Shown in pieces: positions 27,234 to 36,408 of a DNA stretch of 64,000 nt. How positions within the stretch are numbered: position 1 is the stretch's first letter; each line of letters begins with the position of its first letter. The notes below the pieces were generated by a model. It had not been told where the DNA came from, searched no databases, and saw only the letters and a program-made list of their open reading frames with translations. The position numbers and the translations under genes were made by a program. Origin of the DNA: Lachnospiraceae bacterium (GTDB lineage: Bacteria > Bacillota > Clostridia > Lachnospirales > Lachnospiraceae); contig JAFRSD010000002.1 of NCBI GenBank assembly GCA_017427775.1, positions 1-64,000 on the forward strand, in the 5' to 3' direction.

Positions 27234-28457
27234 TTAAAGGTCGTCAGCTGCCGCAACGCCCGGAAGCTCCTTACCCTCAAGGAACTCAAGGGAAGCGCCG
27301 CCACCGGTGGAGATGTGGCTCATCTTGTCTGCGAAACCGAGCTGGTTGCAGGCTGCAGCGGAATCACCGCCACCGATGATCGTGGTAGCCTCAGCCTCAG
27401 CAAGAGCCTCGGCAACAGCGATGGTACCCTTTGCAAGAACAGGGTTCTCGAATACGCCCATAGGTCCGTTCCAAACAACGGTCTTCGCTGCCTTAGCGGC
27501 ATCTGCGAAAAGCTTGCAGGTCTTAGGTCCGATATCAAGGCCTTCCATGTCAGCCGGAATCTTATCGGAATCAACGTACTTAACATCGATAGGAGCATCG
27601 ATCGGGTTCGGGAAGGAAGCCGCGATACCGGTATCGATCGGAAGAAGAAGGTTCTTGCCGAGTTTCTCAGCCTTAACCATCATTTCCTTACAGTAATCAA
27701 TCTTCTCAAGGTCAACGAGGGACTTACCGATCTCATAGCCCTTAGCCTTAAGGAAGGTAAATGCCATACCGCCGCCGATGATGAGCGTATCGCACTTCTC
27801 AAGAAGGTTGTTGATAACGTTCAGCTTATCAGCTACCTTTGCACCGCCGAGGATGGCAACGAAAGGACGAACCGGATTCTCAACGGCATTGCCGAGGAAG
27901 TTGATCTCCTTCTGCATCAGGTAACCTACTGCGCAGTTGCCGCCCTTAGCACGTACAAAGTCGGTAACGCCTGCTACGGAAGCATGTGCTCTGTGGGAAG
28001 AACCGAATGCGTCGCATACATAATCGTCGCAGAGGTCAGCAAGTTCTTTGCTGAATGCCTCACCGTTCTTGGTCTCTTCGGAGCCGCGGAAACGGGTGTT
28101 CTGAAGAAGAACAACCTCGCCTGCCTTCATCTCGGCTACAGCCTTGGTTGCAGCCTCGCCGGTTACGTTGTAATCGGCAACGAAGTTAACAGGCTTGCCG
28201 AGCTTCTCAGCGAGTCTCTTTGCTACGGGTGCAAGGCTCTCGTCCTCATTGGGGCCGTTCTTTACCTTGCCGAGATGGGAACAAAGGATAACCTTTGCGC
28301 CGTCATTCAAAAGCTTATTAATGGTGGGAAGCGCAGCAACGATACGGGTATCGTCGGTGATCACGCCTGCCTTGAGCGGTACGTTGAAATCACAACGAAC
28401 CAGTACTCTTCTGCCCTTTGCGCTGAAATCATCAACGGATTTCTTATTCAAAGACAT
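27234..28457 (-). CDS. pgk: Phosphoglycerate kinase
   Basis: Makes ATP from 1,3-bisphosphoglycerate. 407 residues. Motifs: [13 protein letters not shown] near the N-terminus, substrate-binding SHLGKV and [21 protein letters not shown], then the nucleotide domain with [11 protein letters not shown] and [11 protein letters not shown] near the end. The ATG at 28457 follows AGGAGG. It lies 148 nt after gap; the gap includes a strong hairpin at 28547-28571. Confidence 0.98.
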   Translation of the reverse strand: MSLNKKSVDDFSAKGRRVLVRCDFNVPLKAGVITDDTRIVAALPTINKLLNDGAKVILCSHLGKVKNGPNEDESLAPVAKRLAEKLGKPVNFVADYNVTGEAATKAVAEMKAGEVVLLQNTRFRGSEETKNGEAFSKELADLCDDYVCDAFGSSHRAHASVAGVTDFVRAKGGNCAVGYLMQKEINFLGNAVENPVRPFVAILGGAKVADKLNVINNLLEKCDTLIIGGGMAFTFLKAKGYEIGKSLVDLEKIDYCKEMMVKAEKLGKNLLLPIDTGIAASFPNPIDAPIDVKYVDSDKIPADMEGLDIGPKTCKLFADAAKAAKTVVWNGPMGVFENPVLAKGTIAVAEALAEAEATTIIGGGDSAAACNQLGFADKMSHISTGGGASLEFLEGKELPGVAAADDL

Positions 28458-28546
28458 GTTTGTATCCTCCTGAATGTATTTCTTTGCGCAGCGCACATCA
28501 CGCCGCGCACCGGCCATACTCCTGCTAACAGGAATATAACAAATAA

Positions 28547-28571
28547 GGTCCGGTCCATGTCGGACCGGACC
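28547..28571 (-). terminator. Strong hairpin after gap, possible partial terminator
   Basis: GGTCCGGTCC and GGACCGGACC form a perfect 10-bp stem with a 5-nt loop. The minus-strand sequence after it (TTATTTGTTATATT) is U-rich but not a clean U run. It could reduce pgk-tpiA transcript relative to gap, or protect the gap 3' end. Confidence 0.65.
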
Positions 28572-28604
28572 CCATCATCCTTAAAACTCTGTTGTGAACC
28601 CGAA

Positions 28605-29633
28605 TTACTTAAGCTCAGCGAAGTACTTAATGGTACGAACCATCTGGCTGGTGTAGGAGTTCTCGTTATCATACCAGGAAACAACCTCAACCTGGGTCTT
28701 TCCACCCGGAAGCGGGCTAACCATGGTCTGGGTAGCATCGAAGAGAGAACCGAATCTCATACCGATAATATCGGAGGAAACAATCTCCTCGGTGTTGTAA
28801 CCGAAGGACTCGTTAGCAGCTGCCTTCATAGCGGCATTGATCTCGTCCTTGGTAACTTCCTTATCAACAACTGCGAAAAGAAGCGTGGTGGAACCGGTAG
28901 GGGTAGGAACACGCTGTGCAGCGCCGATGAGCTTGCCGTTCAGCTCGGGGATAACAAGGCCGATAGCCTTTGCAGCGCCGGTGCTGTTCGGAACGATGTT
29001 AACTGCGCCTGCACGGCTACGTCTCTTGTCGCCCTTTCTCTGAGGACCGTCAAGGATCATCTGATCGCCGGTGTAAGCGTGAATGGTGCACATGATACCG
29101 GACTCGATGGGAGCAAGGTCGTTAAGAGCCTTAGCCATCGGAGCGAGGCAGTTCGTGGTGCAGGAAGCTGCGGAGATGATGGTGTCATCCTTCGTCAGCG
29201 TCTTGTGGTTAACGTTGTAAACGATAGTAGGAAGATCATTGCCGGCCGGAGCGGAAATAACAACCTTCTTAGCGCCTGCATTGATATGAGCCTGAGCCTT
29301 AGCCTTACTTGCATAGAAACCGGAGCACTCAAGAACAACGTCTACATCAAGTGCGCCCCAAGGGCAGTTATTTGCATCGGGCTCTTTGTAAATCTTAATG
29401 GTCTTACCCTTTACGGTGATGGTACCTTCCTCGTCATTAGCGGTTACGGTATCCTCCTCACCGAGGTTGATGTAACGACCCTGAGAAGAGTCATACTTCA
29501 AAAGGTGTGCAAGCATGGAAGGGGTGGTAAGATCGTTGATTGCAACGATTTCATATCCTTCTGCACCAAACATCTGTCTGAAAGCCAGACGACCGATACG
29601 GCCAAAACCATTGATAGCTACTTTTACTGCCAT
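28605..29633 (-). CDS. gap: Glyceraldehyde-3-phosphate dehydrogenase, type I
   Basis: NAD-dependent glycolytic dehydrogenase. 342 residues. The Rossmann fold starts [16 protein letters not shown]; the catalytic Cys is in [12 protein letters not shown]; sugar-phosphate binding follows ([25 protein letters not shown]). The C-terminus [16 protein letters not shown] is typical. The ATG at 29633 follows AGGAGG. It heads the gap-pgk-tpiA unit behind a good promoter. Confidence 0.98.
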   Translation of the reverse strand: MAVKVAINGFGRIGRLAFRQMFGAEGYEIVAINDLTTPSMLAHLLKYDSSQGRYINLGEEDTVTANDEEGTITVKGKTIKIYKEPDANNCPWGALDVDVVLECSGFYASKAKAQAHINAGAKKVVISAPAGNDLPTIVYNVNHKTLTKDDTIISAASCTTNCLAPMAKALNDLAPIESGIMCTIHAYTGDQMILDGPQRKGDKRRSRAGAVNIVPNSTGAAKAIGLVIPELNGKLIGAAQRVPTPTGSTTLLFAVVDKEVTKDEINAAMKAAANESFGYNTEEIVSSDIIGMRFGSLFDATQTMVSPLPGGKTQVEVVSWYDNENSYTSQMVRTIKYFAELK

Positions 29634-29696
29634 GATTTTGTTCCTCCTAAGAATTATTGAATTTATTTTTAAGATATCCTCTTAAAATCCACAACT

Positions 29697-29725
29697 ATAA
29701 TACTGAATGCGAAAGGAAAATTCAA
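29697..29725 (-). promoter_or_regulatory. SigA-type promoter of gap-pgk-tpiA
   Basis: Minus strand TTGAAT (29720-29725), 17-nt spacer, TATTAT (29697-29702). It gives a leader of about 55-60 nt. Confidence 0.78.
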
Positions 29726-29871
29726 GAGAAACTTTCGTAAAATCGCACTTCCTTCACATTTTCTGCATTTTCGTCAAAAAATCGGGTAAAAAGCGGTTTC
29801 CGCTATTCATTTTGCCGACCGTTTTTTTACGCATTTTCACGGTTCCGGCACGTCCTGCCCCGCTTCCGGCC

Positions 29872-30555
29872 TCAGTCGATCTTTCCGAACCGCGTCAGCG
29901 GGAATATGCGGTACACTGCGATGCCGATCAGATTCTCCCGGCGGAACGGTCCGTAAAAGCGGCTGTCCTTGCTGACCGGGCGGTTGTCACCGAGCAGGAA
30001 GAACTCATCGTCCGCGAGGATCAGCGGGTCGTCCTCGGTTCCGAGCTTCCCGCGGTAGGTCGTCGCATAGGTATACTGCTCGAGCAGCTCGATCTCTCCC
30101 GAATACTGTCCGTTCTCGTAATGCCCGTAGATATGGATCAGTCCGTCGCGGTCCGCGTAGATCACTTCTCCGGGAAGTGCGATCACGCGTTTTACGACGT
30201 GTCCTTTTCCTTCCGGTTTCGATGCGACAACAACCTCATAACGTCCCGGATCGCGCTTCCGGAGCGTCACCTTTGAAAGGAGAACGATATCTCCGTTATG
30301 AAGGACTTTCTCCATCGAATCACCGGTGATACGAAGCGGTGTGACCAGAAAAGCGCGGACCAGGATCGCGATCAAGGCCGACAAAGCACAAATCAAAAGG
30401 GTGTCAACCACGATCAACACCCTTTTTCTTCTGCTATTCTTCTGTTCCGCGCGGATCTGCTCCGCCATTGCGTCAAAGCCGGACGTATTGCCTTCCTGAT
30501 TCAGGCCGGTCCTTGTCTCTTGTTCCGGCTGCCGCGTCGCATCGGAATCTGACAT
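29872..30555 (-). CDS. lepB: Signal peptidase I
   Basis: Removes signal peptides from exported proteins. 227 residues: a hydrophilic cytosolic N-terminus (1-45), one membrane helix (VLIVVDTLLICALSALIAIL), then the serine-lysine dyad in ITGDSMEKVLHNGD and GHVVKRVIALPGE, and box E FFLLGDNRPVSKDSR. The ATG at 30555 begins 1 nt after the rpoZ stop, so translation is probably coupled; no strong own ribosome site is seen. Confidence 0.95.
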   Translation of the reverse strand: MSDSDATRQPEQETRTGLNQEGNTSGFDAMAEQIRAEQKNSRRKRVLIVVDTLLICALSALIAILVRAFLVTPLRITGDSMEKVLHNGDIVLLSKVTLRKRDPGRYEVVVASKPEGKGHVVKRVIALPGEVIYADRDGLIHIYGHYENGQYSGEIELLEQYTYATTYRGKLGTEDDPLILADDEFFLLGDNRPVSKDSRFYGPFRRENLIGIAVYRIFPLTRFGKID

Positions 30556-30556
30556 C

Positions 30557-30937
30557 TTATTCTTCGTCCTTTTCTTCCTCTTCGGAATCCTCGTCTTCAA
30601 CGTCCTCAGCGTTCTCGGACTCGGGATCGCCCTCCAGCTCGGCGAGTTCTTCGATACCGCTGAACTTGTTGTACTTCTCGTAGATCGGAAGGGTCTCGTC
30701 CTCGGTAGCCTCATCGGGAAGAATCTTAACCTTTCCTTCGTATACTTCCTGAACGGCAATCGAAAGCGGCTTGCTTACCTTCGGGACAACAAGCGGCTTC
30801 GAACCGCGGATGATCTGACGGGCACGTTTTGCGGTCGCAAGCACGATGGAATAACGGCTGTTAACGAGCGGCTCCTCACCGGGCTCCACATCGCTGTTAA
30901 CCACTCTCATTAAATCGGTATAAGACGGATGAATCAT
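30557..30937 (-). CDS. rpoZ: RNA polymerase omega subunit with acidic tail
   Basis: Helps assemble RNA polymerase. 126 residues: MIHPSYTDLMRVV, then the omega core NSRYSIVLATAKRARQII and KPLSIAVQEVYEGKVKI. After about residue 85 the sequence becomes very acidic (ends EDVEDEDSEEEEKDEE), longer than the common 60-90 residue form. The ATG at 30937 follows AAGGAG and is 18 nt after yicC. The usual gmk gene between yicC and rpoZ is absent here. Confidence 0.92.
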   Translation of the reverse strand: MIHPSYTDLMRVVNSDVEPGEEPLVNSRYSIVLATAKRARQIIRGSKPLVVPKVSKPLSIAVQEVYEGKVKILPDEATEDETLPIYEKYNKFSGIEELAELEGDPESENAEDVEDEDSEEEEKDEE

Positions 30938-30955
30938 AATGCAAATCTCCTTTTT

Positions 30956-31834
30956 CTATTCGATATTCTGAATCTGCTCACGGATCTTTTCGATCTCGGT
31001 CTTCAGATTGATTGCCGTGTCACTGACCTGAATGTCATTGGCCTTAGAGAGAATCGTATTGGCCTCGCGGTTCATCTCCTGTGCGATGAAGTCGAGCTTA
31101 CGTCCGACATTCTGCGCGACATTCAGCGTCTCTTTCATATTTTTAATGTGAGCGCGGAGTCTCACGGTCTCCTCGTCGGTACAGATCTTGTCGGCAAATA
31201 CGACGAGTTCGGTAGCGAGAACGCTCTGGTCCACCTTTGTGTCACCAAGCACTTCCTGAATCTTCGCCAGAAGCTTTGCTCGATACTCTTCCTGAATTGC
31301 CGGCGAACGCTCTTCGATGAAGGAAACGCCCTCTAACAGTCCGTCGAGTTTCTCGAAGATATCCTGCTTCAGATGTTCGCCTTCCGTAATGCGCGTCTCC
31401 ACGAACTTCTCGCAGGCGCCGGTCACGGCACGCTCCACAAGACTGGCAAGCTTCTCCTCATCGGCAAGCGACTCATCACTGGAGAAAACATCGGGCATTC
31501 TGGCGATCGACGTCGCGGAAATGTCTCCGCTCAGTCCGAACTCCCCTGCCATATCCCGGATGTAACCGATGTAGGTCTTCGCAAGTTCCTTATTGTAACG
31601 GATTCCCGAAACGCCTTCCTGCTCATCCTCATAGGTCAGGAACACGTCGATCTTTCCGCGGTTCGCATATTGCTTGATAATGTTCCGAATGGACGCCTCA
31701 AAGTAATTCAGCTTCTTCGGCATGCGGAGTCCGATCTCACAGTAGCGGTGATTCACGGACTTCATCTCCACGGAAATCTTCTTTCCGTCTTCGGACAATT
31801 CATACCGGCCGAAGCCTGTCATGCTTTTTAACAC
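30956..31834 (-). CDS. yicC: YicC-family endoribonuclease
   Basis: 292 residues. YicC proteins are endoribonucleases linked to RNA decay. The N-terminal motif KSMTGFGRYE and EMKSVNHRYCEIGLRMP define the YicC_N domain, and the C-terminal DUF1732 region reads NVGRKLDFIAQEMNREANTI, with SKANDIQ. The start is GTG at 31834, preceded by AGAGGAAG; the ATG four codons later would cut into the conserved start. It leads a yicC-rpoZ-lepB unit behind a strong promoter. Confidence 0.94.
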   Translation of the reverse strand: MLKSMTGFGRYELSEDGKKISVEMKSVNHRYCEIGLRMPKKLNYFEASIRNIIKQYANRGKIDVFLTYEDEQEGVSGIRYNKELAKTYIGYIRDMAGEFGLSGDISATSIARMPDVFSSDESLADEEKLASLVERAVTGACEKFVETRITEGEHLKQDIFEKLDGLLEGVSFIEERSPAIQEEYRAKLLAKIQEVLGDTKVDQSVLATELVVFADKICTDEETVRLRAHIKNMKETLNVAQNVGRKLDFIAQEMNREANTILSKANDIQVSDTAINLKTEIEKIREQIQNIE

Positions 31835-31898
31835 AGGACTTCCTCTTTCCGCGTATAACACATTATGCCTTTTGGGCACAGTAATACACCATTGTCAT

Positions 31899-31927
31899 AT
31901 TATAGGGGCATCTTCGGCAGATGTCAA
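31899..31927 (-). promoter_or_regulatory. SigA-type promoter of yicC-rpoZ-lepB
   Basis: Minus strand TTGACA (31922-31927), 17-nt spacer, TATAAT (31899-31904): full consensus. The leader contains a small GCCCAAAAGGC hairpin near 31867-31880. Confidence 0.9.
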
Positions 31928-31961
31928 CAGCAAATCATCCTCCTGCCTGTCCCTTTCCCTG

Positions 31962-33083
31962 CTAGGAAAGAAATATCTTGCTTACCCGCATGGAAATATC
32001 ACAGACAAGCTCGTAATTGAAACGGCCCGAAACCTCGGCCACCTCTTCCGCCGAAAGGAACGCGTCCCCGTCGCGGCCGAACAGCGTAACAATGTCCTCG
32101 GGCGCAACATCCGGGATGTCGCTCACATCGACCATCATCTGGTCCATACATACCCTGCCGAGGATCGGCGCGGACTGCCCGTGGATCAGTACTCTTCCCT
32201 TTCCGGAAAGCGAGCGCGGATACCCGTCGCCGTAGCCTACCGAAACGGTCGCGATCTTACGCTCCCGGTCGGTCACATAGGTCGCTCCGTAGCTGATGCC
32301 GCAGCCTGCCGGAAGCGTCTTCACATGGATCACGTGCGCCTTCCACTCCATTACGGGTTTCAGGTCCATGCTGTCCCTATTCACTTCGTCACTCGGCAGC
32401 AATCCGTAGGTGATGATGCCGCTCCGCACCATATCGTAGCCGGCTTCCGGAATATCCATGATTGCCGCGCTGTTCGATACGTGACGGATCGGAATGGTCA
32501 CGCCCCGTTTTTGAAGCATTTCGGAAAAGCAGTCGAAATGCGTGATCTGCGCTTTCGTGTAGTATTTGTCGGTCTCATCGGCCTTCGAAAAATGCGTGAA
32601 CATGCCTTCGATCACGATACCCGGAAGTTCTGAAATCTTCTTTACTGCATCGGCGTCGCCTTCGGTCGGCTGAAAGCCGATGCGTCCCATGCCGGTATCA
32701 ACGGCGATGTGGATCTTCGCCTTTGTCCCGAGAAGAAGCGCGATCTCCGAAAGCTTCTCGGCCGCATCCACGGTATAAATCGTGGGCGTGATGTTGTAGG
32801 CAAGCAGCTCGCCGTATTCCTTCGGCGAGGTGTATCCGAGGATCAGGATCGGTTTCCGGACGCCGCCCTCCCGCAGTTCCACCGCCTCGCTTAAGCAGGC
32901 GACTGCGAAATAATCAACGATATCCTCTACCGCCCGGCTTACCCGCACGGCGCCGTGTCCGTACGCGTCGGTCTTCACGACCGCGAGCAGTTTCCGCGAC
33001 CCGATGCGCTTTTTTGATTCCGTAAGATTGTGGCGCACCGCCGAAAGGTCGATCGTCACAAAACTCCGATAATACTTCTCCAT
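31962..33083 (-). CDS. alr: Alanine racemase
   Basis: PLP enzyme making D-alanine for peptidoglycan. 373 residues. The PLP lysine is in LLAVVKTDAYGHGAV; the second base Tyr is in CGISYGATYVT; the C-terminal beta domain has ATVSVGYGDGYPR and LGRVCMDQMMVDV. The ATG at 33083 follows GAGGAGG. It lies 78 nt after the FtsX gene and may be cotranscribed with topB and the ABC genes. Confidence 0.97.
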   Translation of the reverse strand: MEKYYRSFVTIDLSAVRHNLTESKKRIGSRKLLAVVKTDAYGHGAVRVSRAVEDIVDYFAVACLSEAVELREGGVRKPILILGYTSPKEYGELLAYNITPTIYTVDAAEKLSEIALLLGTKAKIHIAVDTGMGRIGFQPTEGDADAVKKISELPGIVIEGMFTHFSKADETDKYYTKAQITHFDCFSEMLQKRGVTIPIRHVSNSAAIMDIPEAGYDMVRSGIITYGLLPSDEVNRDSMDLKPVMEWKAHVIHVKTLPAGCGISYGATYVTDRERKIATVSVGYGDGYPRSLSGKGRVLIHGQSAPILGRVCMDQMMVDVSDIPDVAPEDIVTLFGRDGDAFLSAEEVAEVSGRFNYELVCDISMRVSKIFLS

Positions 33084-33161
33084 AAAAACCTCCTCATGCC
33101 GTCCCGTCTCCCTGCGGTACGGATGCTCCTCTATCTTATACTCCGTTTCCGGAAAATGCAA

Positions 33162-35696
33162 TCACTCAATGCTCTTCATGGACTCCGCCATATTGATCTT
33201 CTCAAGCCTCCGGATCATCACGAGATCCACAAGTACGGCAAATACGAACGTGTACACCATGCTGAGGACGAAGCTCTTCATCCCGACATGATTGTTAAAC
33301 GCGACCATATCGACCTGGATCTGGGACATGACGAACTTATGTAAAAGGATGCCGAGCGGAATCCCGACAACCGCGCCGGCCGCCGTCAGAAGCATATTCT
33401 CGCGGAATACGTACATCGCGGTTTCGGTTCCGTAAAAGCCGAGCACCTTGATGGTCGCGATCTCGCGAAGCCGTTCCGTAATGTTGATGTTCGTCAGGTT
33501 ATAAAGAACGATAAATGCAAGCGCCGCCGCGCAGGCAATAACCAGAATGACAATGTAATCCAGGCTCGAAAGCATCTTTTCGATCCGGTCACGGAACTCG
33601 CGGTTGACGTTGACCGTCATGACCGAATCGGCCGCCAGCAGCTTTCCGCCGGTCTCATAGACATCCTCGCCTTCCTTAGCTCTTGCGAAACAGCAGTCGA
33701 ACACGGGCTCCGTCCCGGTGCCTTCCCGGTAAGTCTCCGCGTTCATGTAGACCAGGTCGCCGACATAGTTCCGAAATACGCCCGAAACCCGCACGGTAAA
33801 CTCCCTGCCGTCTTCCTTGCGGCAGCGGAGCGTGTCTCCTTTGCCGACGCCGAGCTGGCCTGCCATTTTCCCGCTTAAAACGCACTCGCCGTCGCCGGGA
33901 AATACAATGTCCTTTCCGCCTTCGGTCGCGAGCGTGACAAATTTGCCGCATTCCTGCTCGCTCATCGGAACGACAAGATTCGCGGTCTTCGTCTTCGTGC
34001 CGGACTGCAGCGTGATCGTATTGTAGCAGACAAATGTCATCTCGGAAAGGATCTTTCCGTCGGTCTCCTGAACGAAGCCGACCCTGCTCTTTCCGGGTAC
34101 AAGGCGGACAAGATAGTCGTAATGCTCGATTTCCTCATATTGTGCCTTCGGAACGGTAACGATCGAATCGCGGATGCCGTGTCCCGTTATGAGAAGCGCG
34201 GTACAGCCCGCAATGCCGATGACCATCATCAGAAAACGCCTGCGGTAGCGGACAACGTTTCGAAGCGAAACTTTATGCAGAAACGGAAGGCGCTTCCAGA
34301 GAAACGTGATCCGTTCGAAGAAGATCCGCTTGCCGTTCTTCGGCGCGCGGGGACGGATCAGTTCCGCAGGGACCGCACGCAATTCTCTTGCGATTCCCCA
34401 AAGGGTTACGCCGACCGAGCAGATGACCGAAACGGTCAGCGAAATCGCAAACAGCGTAGGATCAAATACGTAAACAAGGTCGTCCGTGAAACCGTACATG
34501 ATCGCATATACTTTCCAGATGACCGTCGGAAATACATAGCATCCGCCGAAGAAACCGATCAGACAGCCGGCGATTGCAGCGGTACCGGAATAGATCACGT
34601 ATTTCATCGCGATCTGCGGCGCGGAATAACCGAGTGCTTTCAAAACGCCCATCTGCGTCCGCTGCTCTTCCACCATGCGGCTCATCGTCGTCATCACGAC
34701 GAGCACCGCAACGAGAATGAAGAACACGGGGAATACGCGGGCGATACCTTTTACGATATTTGCGTCATTTTCAAAGCATACATAGCCGACATTGGCGGTA
34801 CGGTCCAAAAGATAAGACGTGCATTCGATCTCCGGCAGATTGGCTTCATAATCGAAATCCGCCGGTACCTGCATGCCGCGGGAAGCGAATTCCTCGGTAA
34901 CTGCCTTACGGAACACCTCCATTGCCGCCGGACGGACCGCTTCTTTTCTTGCTTCGGTCATCGCCTGAAGACACTGCTCCAGCTTCGGTGTTTCGCGTTC
35001 GATCCGTTTCTTATAGGCATCGCTGTAAATACGGCCGCTTCCTTCGGTCGTACAGTAAAGCGACGTGTATGCGGGCATTTGATAGGCTTCCGGAAGAAGC
35101 ATGGCGTAATAGCCGACCGAACCCGAAAGGAGTGCCGTCGTCCCGCGTTCGTAATTGAGATAAAGCGGGGAATGGGCAAGCCCGACGATCGTAAACTCCC
35201 GCTCCCGAAACCGGGAAAATGTTTCCTCGGTATTGATATCCGAAAGCACGATTTTCTTTCCGATCATATCTTCCGAGAAGCTTCTTGCCTCGACCAGCAC
35301 CTCGGAAGCATTTTGCGGCATGCGTCCGCTCACGAGGTCGGGTTTATTGACTTCCTCCGACAGGGAATGAAACGCCGTCACGACGGGAATCCCGGAGCCT
35401 GAAAGCGGTTCCGTGATCGCGTCCGCCCGGTACTCGCCGTATGCGGCCTTTACGCCCTCCGTATTGCGAAGCATCTGTAGTTCGTCATCGGTAAATCCAA
35501 GCGTCGAAACAAGCCGGAAATCATGGAAATCAAGATCCTCCAGGTACTCGTCCGTCACTGCGATCATATCCTCGGTCGTGATCTTCAATCCCGCGAAGAA
35601 ACCGACGCCGAGCGCAATGATAGCCGCAATCGCAAAGAAACGTCCGAGGCTCTGCCGGATCTCCCGAAAAGTTGTCTTCCTCAGTCCGCGCGTCAT
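33162..35696 (-). CDS. FtsX-family ABC transporter permease
   Basis: 844 residues. The N-terminal membrane helix (about 20-45, FFAIAAIIALGVGFFAGL) leads to a large outside MacB-PCD-like domain, then a FtsX domain (about 320-430), a second FtsX set after about 480 and a last one at the C-terminus (LREIATIKVLGFYGTE). This two-FtsX arrangement fits exporters of lipid or peptide in the MacB group, with no clear substrate. The ATG at 35696 is right after the ATPase stop (1 codon apart), so coupling is likely; a GTG nine bases upstream overlaps that stop. Confidence 0.9.
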   Translation of the reverse strand: MTRGLRKTTFREIRQSLGRFFAIAAIIALGVGFFAGLKITTEDMIAVTDEYLEDLDFHDFRLVSTLGFTDDELQMLRNTEGVKAAYGEYRADAITEPLSGSGIPVVTAFHSLSEEVNKPDLVSGRMPQNASEVLVEARSFSEDMIGKKIVLSDINTEETFSRFREREFTIVGLAHSPLYLNYERGTTALLSGSVGYYAMLLPEAYQMPAYTSLYCTTEGSGRIYSDAYKKRIERETPKLEQCLQAMTEARKEAVRPAAMEVFRKAVTEEFASRGMQVPADFDYEANLPEIECTSYLLDRTANVGYVCFENDANIVKGIARVFPVFFILVAVLVVMTTMSRMVEEQRTQMGVLKALGYSAPQIAMKYVIYSGTAAIAGCLIGFFGGCYVFPTVIWKVYAIMYGFTDDLVYVFDPTLFAISLTVSVICSVGVTLWGIARELRAVPAELIRPRAPKNGKRIFFERITFLWKRLPFLHKVSLRNVVRYRRRFLMMVIGIAGCTALLITGHGIRDSIVTVPKAQYEEIEHYDYLVRLVPGKSRVGFVQETDGKILSEMTFVCYNTITLQSGTKTKTANLVVPMSEQECGKFVTLATEGGKDIVFPGDGECVLSGKMAGQLGVGKGDTLRCRKEDGREFTVRVSGVFRNYVGDLVYMNAETYREGTGTEPVFDCCFARAKEGEDVYETGGKLLAADSVMTVNVNREFRDRIEKMLSSLDYIVILVIACAAALAFIVLYNLTNINITERLREIATIKVLGFYGTETAMYVFRENMLLTAAGAVVGIPLGILLHKFVMSQIQVDMVAFNNHVGMKSFVLSMVYTFVFAVLVDLVMIRRLEKINMAESMKSIE

Positions 35697-35698
35697 GG

Positions 35699-36400
35699 CT
35701 ACCACTCAATCTCCGAAACCGGTACGACCTTCTCATTCTTATACTGCGCCTTGATGCTGCCGCTTCCGACTTCGATGACACGGTCGGCCATCGCCGTAAG
35801 CGCCTGGTTGTGCGTGATGATCACGACGGTCATGCCGGTCTTTCTTGCGGTATCCTGCAGAATCGTCAGCACCTGCTTGCCGGTCTTATAGTCAAGCGCT
35901 CCGGTCGGCTCGTCGCAAAGAAGCAGCTTCGGATTCTTCGCCAGCGCTCTGGCGATCGCCACACGCTGCTGCTCGCCGCCCGAAAGCTGTGCCGGGAAAT
36001 TGGCTGCACGGTCCGCAAGTCCTACCATGCCGAGCACCTCTTCTGCGTCCATCGAATCACGGCAGATCTGCGCCGCAAGCTCTACATTCTCCACTGCCGT
36101 CAGGTTCTGCACGAGGTTATAGAACTGGAAGACAAATCCGATGTCATACCGCCGGTAAGTTGTCAGCTGTTTCCGGTCATACGAGGAAATCTCGGCACCG
36201 TCGAGAAACACCTTCCCCGCGGTCAGCGAGTCCATCCCGCCGAGAATGTTCAGGATTGTCGTCTTGCCGGCGCCCGAGGCACCTACAATGACGCATACTT
36301 CTCCCTTTTCGATTGTAAATGACACATCCGTCAGCGCATGAATTGTCACATCGCCCATTTTATAGTCTTTATCGACGTGGGCAAATTCCACAAAGCTCAT
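35699..36400 (-). CDS. ABC transporter ATP-binding protein, MacB/LolD type
   Basis: 233 residues, the ATPase for the adjacent FtsX permease. Walker [11 protein letters not shown]-loop [13 protein letters not shown], signature LSGGEQQR, Walker [13 protein letters not shown] and His loop ITHN match the MacB/LolD group. The ATG at 36400 follows AGGGG. It lies 8 nt after topB. Confidence 0.95.
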   Translation of the reverse strand: MSFVEFAHVDKDYKMGDVTIHALTDVSFTIEKGEVCVIVGASGAGKTTILNILGGMDSLTAGKVFLDGAEISSYDRKQLTTYRRYDIGFVFQFYNLVQNLTAVENVELAAQICRDSMDAEEVLGMVGLADRAANFPAQLSGGEQQRVAIARALAKNPKLLLCDEPTGALDYKTGKQVLTILQDTARKTGMTVVIITHNQALTAMADRVIEVGSGSIKAQYKNEKVVPVSEIEW

Positions 36401-36408
36401 AGTTTCCC

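Noticed and set aside
27000-29660. 886-codon open frame on the plus strand opposite gap and pgk
   Set aside because: Same codon-bias artefact; it runs across two well-known genes and the gap between them and resembles no protein family.
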